Source of the DNA: Flavobacteriales bacterium
GTDB taxonomy: Bacteria; Bacteroidota; Bacteroidia; JANQJC01
Length of the DNA stretch: 64,000 bases
Assembly: GCA_028281825.1 (NCBI GenBank)
Contig: JANQJC010000124.1
Location: forward strand, 21,442-85,441
Reading direction: 5' to 3'
In this document: in pieces, positions 17,308 through 25,829 of the stretch
Position numbering within the stretch: position 1 is the first letter of the stretch
Layout: the number at the start of each line of letters is the position of its first letter
The notes under the pieces: model-generated
The model's input: only the letters and a program-made list of their open reading frames with translations
What the model was told of the DNA's origin: nothing
Databases searched by the model: none
Translations under genes and position numbers: made by a program

Positions 17308-18903
17308 TTACCAGTTGATATAGTAAACCAAGGTATGTATACCAGTGAGCAGAAAAACGAGGCCACCTGATATAGATAATACCCAGCCTGCCGTCTTACT
17401 TTTCTCAAACACCTGATGTAGTGAATAAATTCCACCCAGCAGAAGAAATGGGTAGGCATAAGTAAGATGCCGATGATCCGCCATACCATATACTACACTG
17501 AACATAACAGACACAAACAGTGGGATAAACAACATGATAAGAAGTACAAAATTTTTCCTAAAAAGCCTTTTTCCAAAAACCACCAATAGGATTAAAATCA
17601 TAGCAAAGCAGAAGTACTGCACAAAATAATTTATCCCACTGCCAATAAAGGAGTAAAGAATGTTGGACGGAAACCTCATGGAACGATATGACATGTCGAA
17701 CTTCTGCTCAATGAAATTGTGGAATATCTTTAGTTTATTCCCTATGTAGTATTTGAATGGATACCGTTCCCTGACTTCATTAGTTAGGCCTGATATCCTG
17801 GCAATATTTACTTCTTGAAGCTGGAGTCTATCTTCTATTGGAATGCTCCTGTCTAAACAAGTGTTGTAATCTGACTTGATTGTTTGCACCAAATCCATCA
17901 ACTCTTGATCTTCTTTAATCCAATCAGGTAAAAGTTCATTACCTAAAGGATTGATACCTTTTGCGAAAAAGGAGTCGGGCAAAATCCAGGCACTTAGGCT
18001 GGTTTTCTCCCAAAAAAGCCAATTCTCTCCTGATTTAATTACAAAGTTATTCCACTCCTGAAAGGTCTTGTTTAAGCTTTTTGCATAGTGCGTTGATGTT
18101 TCCAATAAGATAAACTCTTCTGTATTCTTGTAGTTTCTTACTACCCAGAGACTTTCTATTACTATAATTGGAGCTATGAACAAAAGCAGCTTTACTTTCC
18201 CTTGAGGCCTACCAAGGGTTTTGTATATCATGTAAACTGTAATAAGTCCAAAAAAAGGTATGAAAAACGGGCGCATAAAAATGGCCATCATCATATTAAA
18301 ACCCATTAACAAAAACATCCAGGGAGAAACCGTTCCCTTTTTTGTGGTAACGTATGCAAAGTGTAACGCTATGATGAGCAGAGAAATAGATAAGCTTTCG
18401 GACATGATGTAAAAGGCATACTTACTGACATAGACTGATAGCAGATAAACAGACAAGAAAGCAGCAAAAGCTAATTTACTCTTGGTCAGCATATAGACCA
18501 GGTGTGCTAGAAAATAGGCAGCAATCGCAGAAAATATTAATTGAATTAGCACAATGAAGTTCATGCCGCCATCAATGCCAAGTACTTGAAGGGCAGGAAA
18601 CAGCAGTACAGCATAACCAGGCATCCTGAAAGCAAACTCTTTTTGTAGATTTGCATTGGGGTCTTTATCCCATTCAATATCCCTTATTGCATCCGGATAA
18701 ATATGGCGCCTCCAGAGCCAGTAACCTTTATCCCTCATCAAGTTGTAGGCCAACTTGAAGTAATATTCTGAATCACCAGAACCAACGTAATAGCCTCTTT
18801 GGGGATTAAGACCAGAAAGTAAAAAGTAGCCTTGCACCAGCTTGAACACAAAGCAAAATACTATCCACATCTTCCAGTTGGAAGGCCTCAAAAATTCCCT
18901 CAT
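17308..18903 (-). CDS. Polytopic membrane protein, GT39/ArnT-like glycosyltransferase candidate
   Basis: The 531-residue protein has about ten hydrophobic helices. After the first helix comes a loop with acidic residues (YVGSGDSEYYFKLAYNLMRD), and further on GYWLWRRHIYPDA and FAFRMPGYAVLLFPAL. The acidic first loop and the RxPGYP-like motif are typical of GT-C enzymes of the PMT/ArnT/GT39 group, which move sugars from lipid carriers outside the inner membrane. A long hydrophilic region lies between helices around residues 260-390, and the C-terminus is again a helix cluster. It sits between wecE and a methyltransferase gene on the same strand. The enzymatic role is inferred from topology and motif, not proven. 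Confidence 0.7.
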   Translation of the reverse strand: MREFLRPSNWKMWIVFCFVFKLVQGYFLLSGLNPQRGYYVGSGDSEYYFKLAYNLMRDKGYWLWRRHIYPDAIRDIEWDKDPNANLQKEFAFRMPGYAVLLFPALQVLGIDGGMNFIVLIQLIFSAIAAYFLAHLVYMLTKSKLAFAAFLSVYLLSVYVSKYAFYIMSESLSISLLIIALHFAYVTTKKGTVSPWMFLLMGFNMMMAIFMRPFFIPFFGLITVYMIYKTLGRPQGKVKLLLFIAPIIVIESLWVVRNYKNTEEFILLETSTHYAKSLNKTFQEWNNFVIKSGENWLFWEKTSLSAWILPDSFFAKGINPLGNELLPDWIKEDQELMDLVQTIKSDYNTCLDRSIPIEDRLQLQEVNIARISGLTNEVRERYPFKYYIGNKLKIFHNFIEQKFDMSYRSMRFPSNILYSFIGSGINYFVQYFCFAMILILLVVFGKRLFRKNFVLLIMLFIPLFVSVMFSVVYGMADHRHLTYAYPFLLLGGIYSLHQVFEKSKTAGWVLSISGGLVFLLTGIHTLVYYINW

Positions 18904-18977
18904 TATCTAGGAGTTCTGCTGGTAAATAGGTTTAAAGATGGATAAAATTAATAAAGTTTGGACAAAATGTAAACTCA

Positions 18978-19787
18978 TTATACTTCGAATACGGCGACTA
19001 AGCTCCCACCGAAAGGGAGCTCCAATCTCTTGAGAATAGAGAGTTCAATCTTGCATAAAAAATTCATTATAGCACCCACTGCTCCCAGGGAAGTGTGCTG
19101 CTCTTTTTCTGATGCCATTAACTCTTCATCACTTCTCCTTCTTCCAAACTTATAGGGCAATACCCGCACCAATAAAGTCAACGGCCACAAAAAAGAAAAG
19201 AAATAAGATACATAGTCTAGTTTCAACCCTGATGATTGGGCTAAGTTCTTGAGCATTGTCTTTGTGTACCTTCTATGATGACGAGCATAATCATCCATTT
19301 CAGACCACAGCCAGTTGTATGCCGGAGTCGTGATAACTATAGTATCCCCTTTTTTGAGTTTAGCTTTAATTTCCTTCATAAAAGCCGTATCATCTTCAAT
19401 ATGTTCTATTACATCAAAAAGACCAACGGTTCCAGCATTAAAACCTTCAAAATCAAATTCCTGAAACAGGCAATTGTATACTTTTTGCACCCCCCTGTTT
19501 TTAGCTGCCAGGCAACCTTCGTAGCCAGGTTCTATGAGTGCAATATCTATCTCCGAAAAGTTTCTTTGCAAAAACATGGCTTGCAAGCCATTTCCACCTC
19601 CCACATCGGCTATATTATTGCCCGACGCACCCACTTTTTTTATGGCATTGATGATAACGTTATTCCTGTGGTGAAACCAAAAGCTCCGCTCTTCAAATTT
19701 CAGATAGTCGGCATTACCTTTTTCTGGGTAGTCCAGTTGATAGTTTTTACCTGTAGTGTATATGCCTGCGGTATCCTGTTGAAGCAT
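18978..19787 (-). CDS. Class I SAM-dependent methyltransferase
   Basis: The 269-residue protein has the glycine-rich SAM-binding motif I IADVGGGNGLQAMFL, an acidic residue at the end of the second strand (ALIEPGYEG), and a motif near FDVIEHIEDDTAFMKEI typical of Methyltransf_11/23-type enzymes acting on small molecules or lipid-linked compounds. A C-terminal part with hydrophobic stretches (YFFSFLWPLTLLVRVL) suggests membrane contact, similar to methyltransferases encoded in polysaccharide clusters. It is located between the M16 peptidase and the GT39-like gene on the same strand, with 15 bases to the peptidase. The substrate is unknown; a sugar or lipid carrier is a reasonable guess. Confidence 0.82.
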   Translation of the reverse strand: MLQQDTAGIYTTGKNYQLDYPEKGNADYLKFEERSFWFHHRNNVIINAIKKVGASGNNIADVGGGNGLQAMFLQRNFSEIDIALIEPGYEGCLAAKNRGVQKVYNCLFQEFDFEGFNAGTVGLFDVIEHIEDDTAFMKEIKAKLKKGDTIVITTPAYNWLWSEMDDYARHHRRYTKTMLKNLAQSSGLKLDYVSYFFSFLWPLTLLVRVLPYKFGRRRSDEELMASEKEQHTSLGAVGAIMNFLCKIELSILKRLELPFGGSLVAVFEV

Positions 19788-19802
19788 GGGACTAATATAA
19801 CC

Positions 19803-21044
19803 TTATTCTGATTGATTGTAGAGCACCATACTCAATGCCTTTTCATCAAAAACCTCGTTGGCAATTTCTAGTAGTTGAGAGCTGGTTAAAGCATCTACTT
19901 CTTTATGAATGTCTCTTAGTGACTTCACTTCATTAAAAATCAGGAAGCTTTTACCATAACCTATCAGCTTGTTGTTGTTGCTCTCGTAACTGATAGCCTG
20001 ATAACCCATTAGCTGCAACTTGGCCTTGTGCAACTGCAAAGTCCCTAATTTCTTCTCTCTTAGTTTTTTTAATTCAGTCTTTACCAGCTTAATGGTCCTA
20101 TTCAAGTATTTTTGGTCAGTACCCAAATAGATGAGAAACAAACCTGTATCAGAATAGGCTGAATAGTGTGACTCCAAATTATAGGTTATACCGTGCTTCT
20201 CCCTGATGTTTAGATTAAGCCTTGAATTCATGCCAGGGCCACCAAGCAAGTTATTCAGCAAGCGCAAACCCAGGCGCCTTTTATCCTTCAGTGAGTATGC
20301 TTCATTACCCAATATAACGTGAGCCTGATAGGTATTCCTCTTAATGACTTTTGTCTCAGGCTTGTATCCCGTAAATGGCAACCTTGGCGGCCTGCCATTA
20401 GAGGCTGGTATATGGCCCAGATATTTTTCACTCAAGACGAGAAATCGCTTAGCTGAGAGCTTACCTACTGAGCAAAACACCATTTGGTCGGTAGTATAAT
20501 TCCTACTAATGAAATCCAATACCATACGCTTGTTGAAAGTCTTCAGCTTATCTGGTTCACCCAGTATGTTCTTACCCAGCGAATGTCCTTTGTACACCAA
20601 CTCTTCAAAGTCGTCAAATATCTGTTCAGAAGGAGAATCCAAATAAGAATTTATTTCATCTATTATTACTTCCTTCTCCTTTCTCAACTCCTTTTCAGGA
20701 AAAATAGAATTAAAAGTAATGTCGCTTATCAATTCAATGGCTCGAGCATAGAACTCCCTTAAAAAAGTTCCATAGATAAAGGTCTCTTCTTTGGTGGTAT
20801 AGGCATTCAACTCCCCACCTACATCCTCTAGCCTGCTCAATATATGATAAGCTCGCCTGTTTTTGGTTCCTTTAAATAGCACATGCTCAATAAAGTGGGC
20901 CATTCCTGCTTCTTGCTCATTCTCATCGCGAGAACCTACATTAATAATAAGCCCACAATGCGCCACTTCAGCATCCACCTGTTTGTGCACCAGGCGAATA
21001 CCGTTAGGCAAGGTGTGATAGAAATAATCTCTCTCTGTAGACAC
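19803..21044 (-). CDS. M16 family zinc peptidase
   Basis: The 413-residue protein has the inverted zinc motif HxxEH (H50, E53, H54 in AHFIEHVLFKGT) and the downstream glutamate in a VIIDEINSYLDSPSE context, so the active site is complete. It has an active N-terminal half and a C-terminal half lacking the motif, the usual layout of single-chain processing-peptidase relatives (PqqL / mitochondrial processing peptidase type). The reading frame begins with GTG at 21044. No signal peptide is evident, suggesting cytoplasmic location. It is between a polytopic membrane protein gene and the methyltransferase gene. The substrate is unknown. Confidence 0.9.
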   Translation of the reverse strand: MSTERDYFYHTLPNGIRLVHKQVDAEVAHCGLIINVGSRDENEQEAGMAHFIEHVLFKGTKNRRAYHILSRLEDVGGELNAYTTKEETFIYGTFLREFYARAIELISDITFNSIFPEKELRKEKEVIIDEINSYLDSPSEQIFDDFEELVYKGHSLGKNILGEPDKLKTFNKRMVLDFISRNYTTDQMVFCSVGKLSAKRFLVLSEKYLGHIPASNGRPPRLPFTGYKPETKVIKRNTYQAHVILGNEAYSLKDKRRLGLRLLNNLLGGPGMNSRLNLNIREKHGITYNLESHYSAYSDTGLFLIYLGTDQKYLNRTIKLVKTELKKLREKKLGTLQLHKAKLQLMGYQAISYESNNNKLIGYGKSFLIFNEVKSLRDIHKEVDALTSSQLLEIANEVFDEKALSMVLYNQSE

Positions 21045-21088
21045 TGTTCAGCTATTAGGCGCGCAAAGGTAATAAAAGAGTAGCCTGT

Positions 21089-22606
21089 TTAATTAGATGG
21101 GCTTTCCTGTAATGATTCTTTTTGCAGCAGTAGCAAACCGGCGATGACTAAAAATGGCATAGCAGGGATACGATACCTTACTATACTTCCTAGCACAGGA
21201 GTGGTGAAACCGGTCAAGAGATAAACAACCAATACAAAACTGAGGCAAAATATCAGCCACTTTTTGTTTACCGATTGCCATCTACCTCTTATGAAGGCAT
21301 AAAGGATGAAAAGAAGTATTGCGAAGTTCTCAAGACCTGCAAATAGTGTAAATGGCTGTAAACTCTCCAATGGCCAAGGGCGGAAGAAGGCATTGTAAAA
21401 AGCCCTGGGTAGCGCCTTTACAAAACTCAGTACATTAGGTTCTAGCTCCCCTGTGTGTATACTACTGCCTGTTTTACCGTAATCTTTAATCACATGAAAA
21501 GTGATATCATCGGCGTATACCATGAGCCTTTTTTCTGTAATCAAACTATCCTTTACTGACCAACACTCGGTCACCCCGCTTATTTCAGCGATTTGGCTTG
21601 AACGGTCATACTCAATTTGGTCATAATATTGAGACTCAATGTAAAAGGTATCCCTTTTCAAGCCTTCAATACTCTCTAAATAAACACCACCTTTTACCAA
21701 GAGGTTAAAGTCCTTTTGCTTGGCAGACAATAGTTGCAATGGATTAGGTACTGGCAACAAATGATGGGCACCCAAGCCTATTACCAAACACACTAGCATG
21801 GTGATTGTGTATTTAAAAACAGGTTTCCTCTCATTAGAAAACCTCAGCCACAGGTTAGCAATAAGGGCTGGTATTATTGCCCCTAAGATGTAAAACTTAG
21901 TAAAAGCTATTAATGCGACTGAAAACGCTATCCACAATACACTGAAAATAGGCGAGCCTTGCTTGTCCAATGCCCTGTGAAAGAAGTATATGAGAAATCC
22001 CAAACCAAAGAAAAGAATGCCTTCTTTCAGCACACCAGAACCCCAAAACAAAACAGAAGGCAGCAAGAAGACAGCAGCAAACAACAACTTACTTTTGTCT
22101 TTTACTATTGGCTCAAAGGTTTTGTAAATAGCTGTAAGCCCCAGCAGTGAGATAAAGCACATGAAGACTGAATGCACATTGTAGTAACCAAAAGAGAGTA
22201 ACCGAACTGCCGCATTGAAACGAATGATAGTGTGGCTATCGTTATATAGATTGCTATCATACTCACGAAACCAGTTGTTCATTTGGTCATAGTACTGGTT
22301 GAAATATTCTCCATCGTTTTGAAAACCAAAAAGCATCTTGAAGTAATCTACAGGATGTGCTTTCAAGGCATCGTACATGGGTTTGCTATCATCAAAATAC
22401 TTGTAGATGTCGGCAGTAAACCTATCTGTGTAATAGAAAGTATAGATAGCCCAAAGCACCACCCCAAAGAGCATCTTTAATACAAACACTCCTTGAAACC
22501 ACCTAACAGGAATGGCACTTGTTTTGAAAAATGAAATACGGGAAATAAGAAAAAGAAATACGGCTGCCCAGGCAACGCTTAAAGATATTTCGAGCAGTAG
22601 GTCCAC
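21089..22606 (-). CDS. Polytopic membrane protein of unknown function (GT-C-like layout)
   Basis: The 505-residue protein has about nine to eleven hydrophobic helices and begins with a GTG codon. A long loop after the second helix is rich in Asp and Tyr (YYTDRFTADIYKYFDDSKPM), and a conserved-looking segment LLPSVLFWGSGVLKEGILFF follows later; I have seen the latter pattern in uncharacterised Bacteroidota membrane proteins near polysaccharide genes. A periplasmic domain lies between about residues 290 and 400. A polysaccharide polymerase or GT-C glycosyltransferase function would fit the neighbourhood but no catalytic motif is certain. Confidence 0.65.
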   Translation of the reverse strand: MDLLLEISLSVAWAAVFLFLISRISFFKTSAIPVRWFQGVFVLKMLFGVVLWAIYTFYYTDRFTADIYKYFDDSKPMYDALKAHPVDYFKMLFGFQNDGEYFNQYYDQMNNWFREYDSNLYNDSHTIIRFNAAVRLLSFGYYNVHSVFMCFISLLGLTAIYKTFEPIVKDKSKLLFAAVFLLPSVLFWGSGVLKEGILFFGLGFLIYFFHRALDKQGSPIFSVLWIAFSVALIAFTKFYILGAIIPALIANLWLRFSNERKPVFKYTITMLVCLVIGLGAHHLLPVPNPLQLLSAKQKDFNLLVKGGVYLESIEGLKRDTFYIESQYYDQIEYDRSSQIAEISGVTECWSVKDSLITEKRLMVYADDITFHVIKDYGKTGSSIHTGELEPNVLSFVKALPRAFYNAFFRPWPLESLQPFTLFAGLENFAILLFILYAFIRGRWQSVNKKWLIFCLSFVLVVYLLTGFTTPVLGSIVRYRIPAMPFLVIAGLLLLQKESLQESPSN

Positions 22607-22694
22607 TCAGCCAAAGATAGTTTTTGTTCTATTAGTTAAATCTCCACAATAAAATAATCTAAAAACTTGTTAGTGTACTATCAAAACACTCATT

Positions 22695-23540
22695 ATGCCC
22701 ATTCGCTTTTACTTCCTAATTGTGTTAATACTTGGTGGCTCTTGCTCACAGCCTCAAGGTAAAAACTCGACAATACCTTCACCTATCAACCTATTTAACC
22801 CCGAAGGCAATACTATTGAAACACGCTTTTTGCCACATGAGGGTTTTGATAGAATCAGGGTAGAAGAAGGCTCATTTGCCGCTTACCTGAGAAGACTCCC
22901 GCTTAAACCTGATGGCAGTAAAGTGTATACTTATGATGGAAGAGTAAAAAAGAACAACCATGTGTACTGCGGGGTTGTTGACCTAGAAATAGGAACCCGT
23001 GATTTACAGCAGTGTGCTGATGCTATTATGCGCCTGCGCGGCGAATACTTGTATCACTCCCAGCAATACGAGCAGATACATTTTAACTTTACTAATGGTT
23101 TCAGAGTAGATTACACTGAATGGATGAAAGGAAAAAGAGTAAAAGTAAGTGGGAACAACACTTCCTGGACTTCTTCTACCTCACCCTCAAATACTTATCA
23201 AGATTTCAGGAAGTATATGGATTTGATATTTGCTTATGCGGGAACCCTTTCATTGGCTAAGGAGCTTAAATCCGTCAGGCTCGAAAACATGCAGATTGGG
23301 GATGTTTTTATACAGGGTGGCAGCCCCGGACATGCAGTGATTGTGGTAGACATGATTGAAAACCCCGAAGGCGAAAAGTACTTTATGTTGGCTCAAAGCT
23401 ACATGCCTGCCCAGGATATACAGGTGCTGCTCAACCCTCTTGACAAGGGAGTAAGCCCCTGGTACCCTCTTAATTTTGATGGGAACTTAGCAACCCCTGA
23501 GTGGACATTTAAAAGTACAGACCTAAAAAGATTTGAGTAG
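22695..23540 (+). CDS. DUF4846-type predicted lipoprotein
   Basis: The 281-residue protein has a lipoprotein signal (FYFLIVLILGGSCSQPQGK, Cys at about residue 17). The mature part contains the segments I associate with DUF4846: FAAYLRRLPLKPDGSKVY, CADAIMRLRGEYLY, IHFNFTNGFRVDYTEW and, near the end, GSPGHAVIVVDM followed by AQSYMPAQDIQVLLNP and SPWY. The conserved GSPGHA His and the aligned polar residues look like a catalytic or binding site, but no function is established for the family that I know of. It is divergent from the polytopic membrane protein gene and followed by an osmC gene on the same strand after 65 bases. Confidence 0.82.
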   Translation: MPIRFYFLIVLILGGSCSQPQGKNSTIPSPINLFNPEGNTIETRFLPHEGFDRIRVEEGSFAAYLRRLPLKPDGSKVYTYDGRVKKNNHVYCGVVDLEIGTRDLQQCADAIMRLRGEYLYHSQQYEQIHFNFTNGFRVDYTEWMKGKRVKVSGNNTSWTSSTSPSNTYQDFRKYMDLIFAYAGTLSLAKELKSVRLENMQIGDVFIQGGSPGHAVIVVDMIENPEGEKYFMLAQSYMPAQDIQVLLNPLDKGVSPWYPLNFDGNLATPEWTFKSTDLKRFE

Positions 23541-23605
23541 TTCAGGCTCTTACTGAACAAGTAGCATGAAAAAACGTTAATTTAACCTCACAAAAAAACT
23601 TAACC

Positions 23606-24019
23606 ATGAAAAGACACGCAACATCAGTATGGGAAGGAAGTGGCAAAGAAGGCAAAGGCCATTTAACGACCCAAAGCACCGTACTTAGTGAAACACAATA
23701 CTCCTACTCTTCTCGCTTTGAAGATGGTATTGGCACCAACCCTGAAGAGTTGGTTGCAGCAGCCCACGCAGGTTGTTTCAATATGAAACTATCGTTTGTG
23801 TTGGGTGCTGCCGGCTTTACACCTGAAAAACTAGAAACCAAAGCTGTTATCACTTTGGAGGATGGAGCAGTAAGCAAATCAGAGCTTACTTTAACTGCCG
23901 CTGTGCCAGACATCGATGCACAAAAGTTCGAAGAGTCAGTAAGGGATGCGGAAAAGAATTGCCCTATTTCAAAGCTACTTGATACGGAAATTGTAGTGAA
24001 CTACACGCTAAACAACTAG
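23606..24019 (+). CDS. OsmC family peroxiredoxin-like protein
   Basis: The 137-residue protein has the OsmC/Ohr fold markers: TNPEELVAAAHAGCFNM with redox Cys57, and the second redox Cys119 in DAEKNCPISKLL. The two cysteines normally reduce organic hydroperoxides using lipoylated or thiol partners. The segment around PEELVAAAHAGC is of the OsmC rather than the Ohr subfamily. It is cytoplasmic and likely a stress-response enzyme. The stop overlaps that of the convergent glycosyltransferase gene, both made by the tetranucleotide CTAG. Confidence 0.92.
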   Translation: MKRHATSVWEGSGKEGKGHLTTQSTVLSETQYSYSSRFEDGIGTNPEELVAAAHAGCFNMKLSFVLGAAGFTPEKLETKAVITLEDGAVSKSELTLTAAVPDIDAQKFEESVRDAEKNCPISKLLDTEIVVNYTLNN

Positions 24020-25125
24020 TTTCTTATCACTGAGATAAGTCGGTGTTTTTCTTTATCCCAACATAACTGTTGAGCAGCTTTACTGGATTTTTGCTTCCAT
24101 TCTGCAATTTGGTTAGGATTGGATAGCATTTCTTTCATTTTCGCAGCGATGTCTTCAGGCTTATGAGAAGGTATGAAATTACCAACCCCATATTGCCGTA
24201 TGATGGTTTCTACTTCTGGCAGTTTGGATGCCAGCACTGGAATACCAGCTTGTATATAATCAAACAGTTTATTAGGCAAGCTGTACCTGTAATTGATGTT
24301 GGTATCCTTATCCAGGGTAAGCCCTAAGTCGGCAATACGAGTGTATTGCATCATTTCCTCAAACGGCAAGCGCCCTTTGAAGATGACTTTACCTTTTAAG
24401 CCTCCTTCTTGGGACATGGTTTTTAGGGTTTCAATCACATCACCACTACCGAGAACTAGAAGGACTATGTCATCAAGGTATTTCATGGCTTGCACGGCCT
24501 CTTCCCCACCCCTGTCTACATTAATACCAGAGCCTTGTAAGATGATTAGTTTCTTATTTACAGGTAATCCTAGCTGCTCTCTCGTTTTCTGCTCTTTTAA
24601 TACCAGAGTTTGGGGTACATTGCGCACCACCGCCATCTCAACACCATATTCTTGCTTATAAAGTTTAGCAATGGAATTGTTCACGGTAATCGCCTTTTTC
24701 ACTTTTGGCAGGCAAAACCTTTCAATCTTTTGCCAAATACCCTTTACAAATGGCCGACCTTCCAACTCTGGAACTCCAGTGTAATACTCATGGCTGTCAT
24801 AAATTAGTTCTTTGCCGCGCAGCCTACTCATTAGGTAATTAGGCAAAAGGGTATCAAGGTCGTTGGAATAAAGTAAGTCTACTTTGCTGAAAAGCAAAAA
24901 CAAAAAAAGCCTGAAATTATATTCCGCGTAAAATAAAGGGCCTTTCCTGAAAAGCAGTTTCATACGCTTAGTGGCATATGGCCTTGTATCCATAGGAAGG
25001 CTGTTGTTTAGTTGGCGACCAACTAATTTCACATCATAACCTTCTTCTACCAGGCAAGAGCAAACACGGTTTACCCTTTGATCGGTAGATAAGTCGTTAG
25101 TAACGGAAACAATAACCCTTTTCAC
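24016..25125 (-). CDS. GT4-type glycosyltransferase (GT-B fold)
   Basis: The 369-residue protein is a glycosyltransferase of the GT-B type. It starts VIVSVTNDLSTDQRVNRVC, has a strand-rich N-terminal acceptor domain (DLLYSNDLDTLLPNYL, YDSHEYYTGVPE), and a C-terminal donor-binding domain with KLIILQGSGINVDRGGEEAV and the GT4-like segment YRYSLPNKLFDYIQAGIPVLAS, in which the acidic E-x7-E motif of GT4 is only partly conserved. It begins with GTG. It is cytoplasmic or peripheral and probably adds a sugar to a surface polysaccharide precursor. It lies 54 bases downstream of the O-methyltransferase gene on the same strand. Confidence 0.85.
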   Translation of the reverse strand: MKRVIVSVTNDLSTDQRVNRVCSCLVEEGYDVKLVGRQLNNSLPMDTRPYATKRMKLLFRKGPLFYAEYNFRLFLFLLFSKVDLLYSNDLDTLLPNYLMSRLRGKELIYDSHEYYTGVPELEGRPFVKGIWQKIERFCLPKVKKAITVNNSIAKLYKQEYGVEMAVVRNVPQTLVLKEQKTREQLGLPVNKKLIILQGSGINVDRGGEEAVQAMKYLDDIVLLVLGSGDVIETLKTMSQEGGLKGKVIFKGRLPFEEMMQYTRIADLGLTLDKDTNINYRYSLPNKLFDYIQAGIPVLASKLPEVETIIRQYGVGNFIPSHKPEDIAAKMKEMLSNPNQIAEWKQKSSKAAQQLCWDKEKHRLISVIRN

Positions 25126-25179
25126 AATGGCGAAAATAAACGCTTTTAAATGAAAGTAGAGTTATATTATGGGCAGGTA

Positions 25180-25821
25180 TTATTTTTTGCGAGCTATTAA
25201 CAGGCCATCCCTTACTGGTAGCAACACATTTTCAACCCGGGTATCAGCATTTACTTTTTCGCAGTAATCCACAAGGGCAGCTGTGTCTATATCCATTTCC
25301 TCTCTTGGTAGGGTAACCTTGCCACTCCAAAGCACATTGTCTGCGATGATGTAACCACCAGGGTTCATCTTGTCTATCACCAAATCAAAATAGTTGCTGT
25401 AATTCTCTTTGTCGGCATCAATAAAAACCAAGTCTAATTTAACATCTAAAGTCGGAATGAATTCCAAAGCATTGCCGATGCGATAGTCTACTTTCTCTTC
25501 AATACCAGCTTTGGCCAAATACTTGCGTACCATAGTCTCCAACTCTTCATTGATATCAATGGTATAGAGTTTACCATCCTCTTGCAACCCATTGCTCAGG
25601 CATATTGCCGAGTAACCTGTAAAAGTACCTATTTCAAGTATGTTTTTGGGCTTAATCATTTGGCTTAACATGCGCAACACTTGACCTTGTATATGCCCTG
25701 ATAGCATTCGTGGCATCAAGGTTTTGGCATAAGTCTCACGATTGAGTTCTGCTAGTACACCCGTCTCTTGCTGGGTATATTTAGCGGCATAATCTTCTAT
25801 GTTCTTGGGTAAAAAGTCCAT
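25180..25821 (-). CDS. Class I O-methyltransferase (caffeoyl-CoA OMT-like)
   Basis: The 213-residue protein shows the SAM-dependent O-methyltransferase family 3 pattern: ILEIGTFTGYSAICLSNGL (motif I), KLYTIDINEE, the metal-binding segment LVFIDADKENYSNYFD, and ADNVLWSGKV. Known relatives methylate catechol-type hydroxyls with Mg2+; bacterial substrates are mostly unknown. It is cytoplasmic, about the family's normal length (around 220), and follows the TonB receptor gene by eight bases, so the two are likely co-transcribed. A functional connection with the receptor is not evident. Confidence 0.9.
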   Translation of the reverse strand: MDFLPKNIEDYAAKYTQQETGVLAELNRETYAKTLMPRMLSGHIQGQVLRMLSQMIKPKNILEIGTFTGYSAICLSNGLQEDGKLYTIDINEELETMVRKYLAKAGIEEKVDYRIGNALEFIPTLDVKLDLVFIDADKENYSNYFDLVIDKMNPGGYIIADNVLWSGKVTLPREEMDIDTAALVDYCEKVNADTRVENVLLPVRDGLLIARKK

Positions 25822-25829
25822 CTTAGGTA

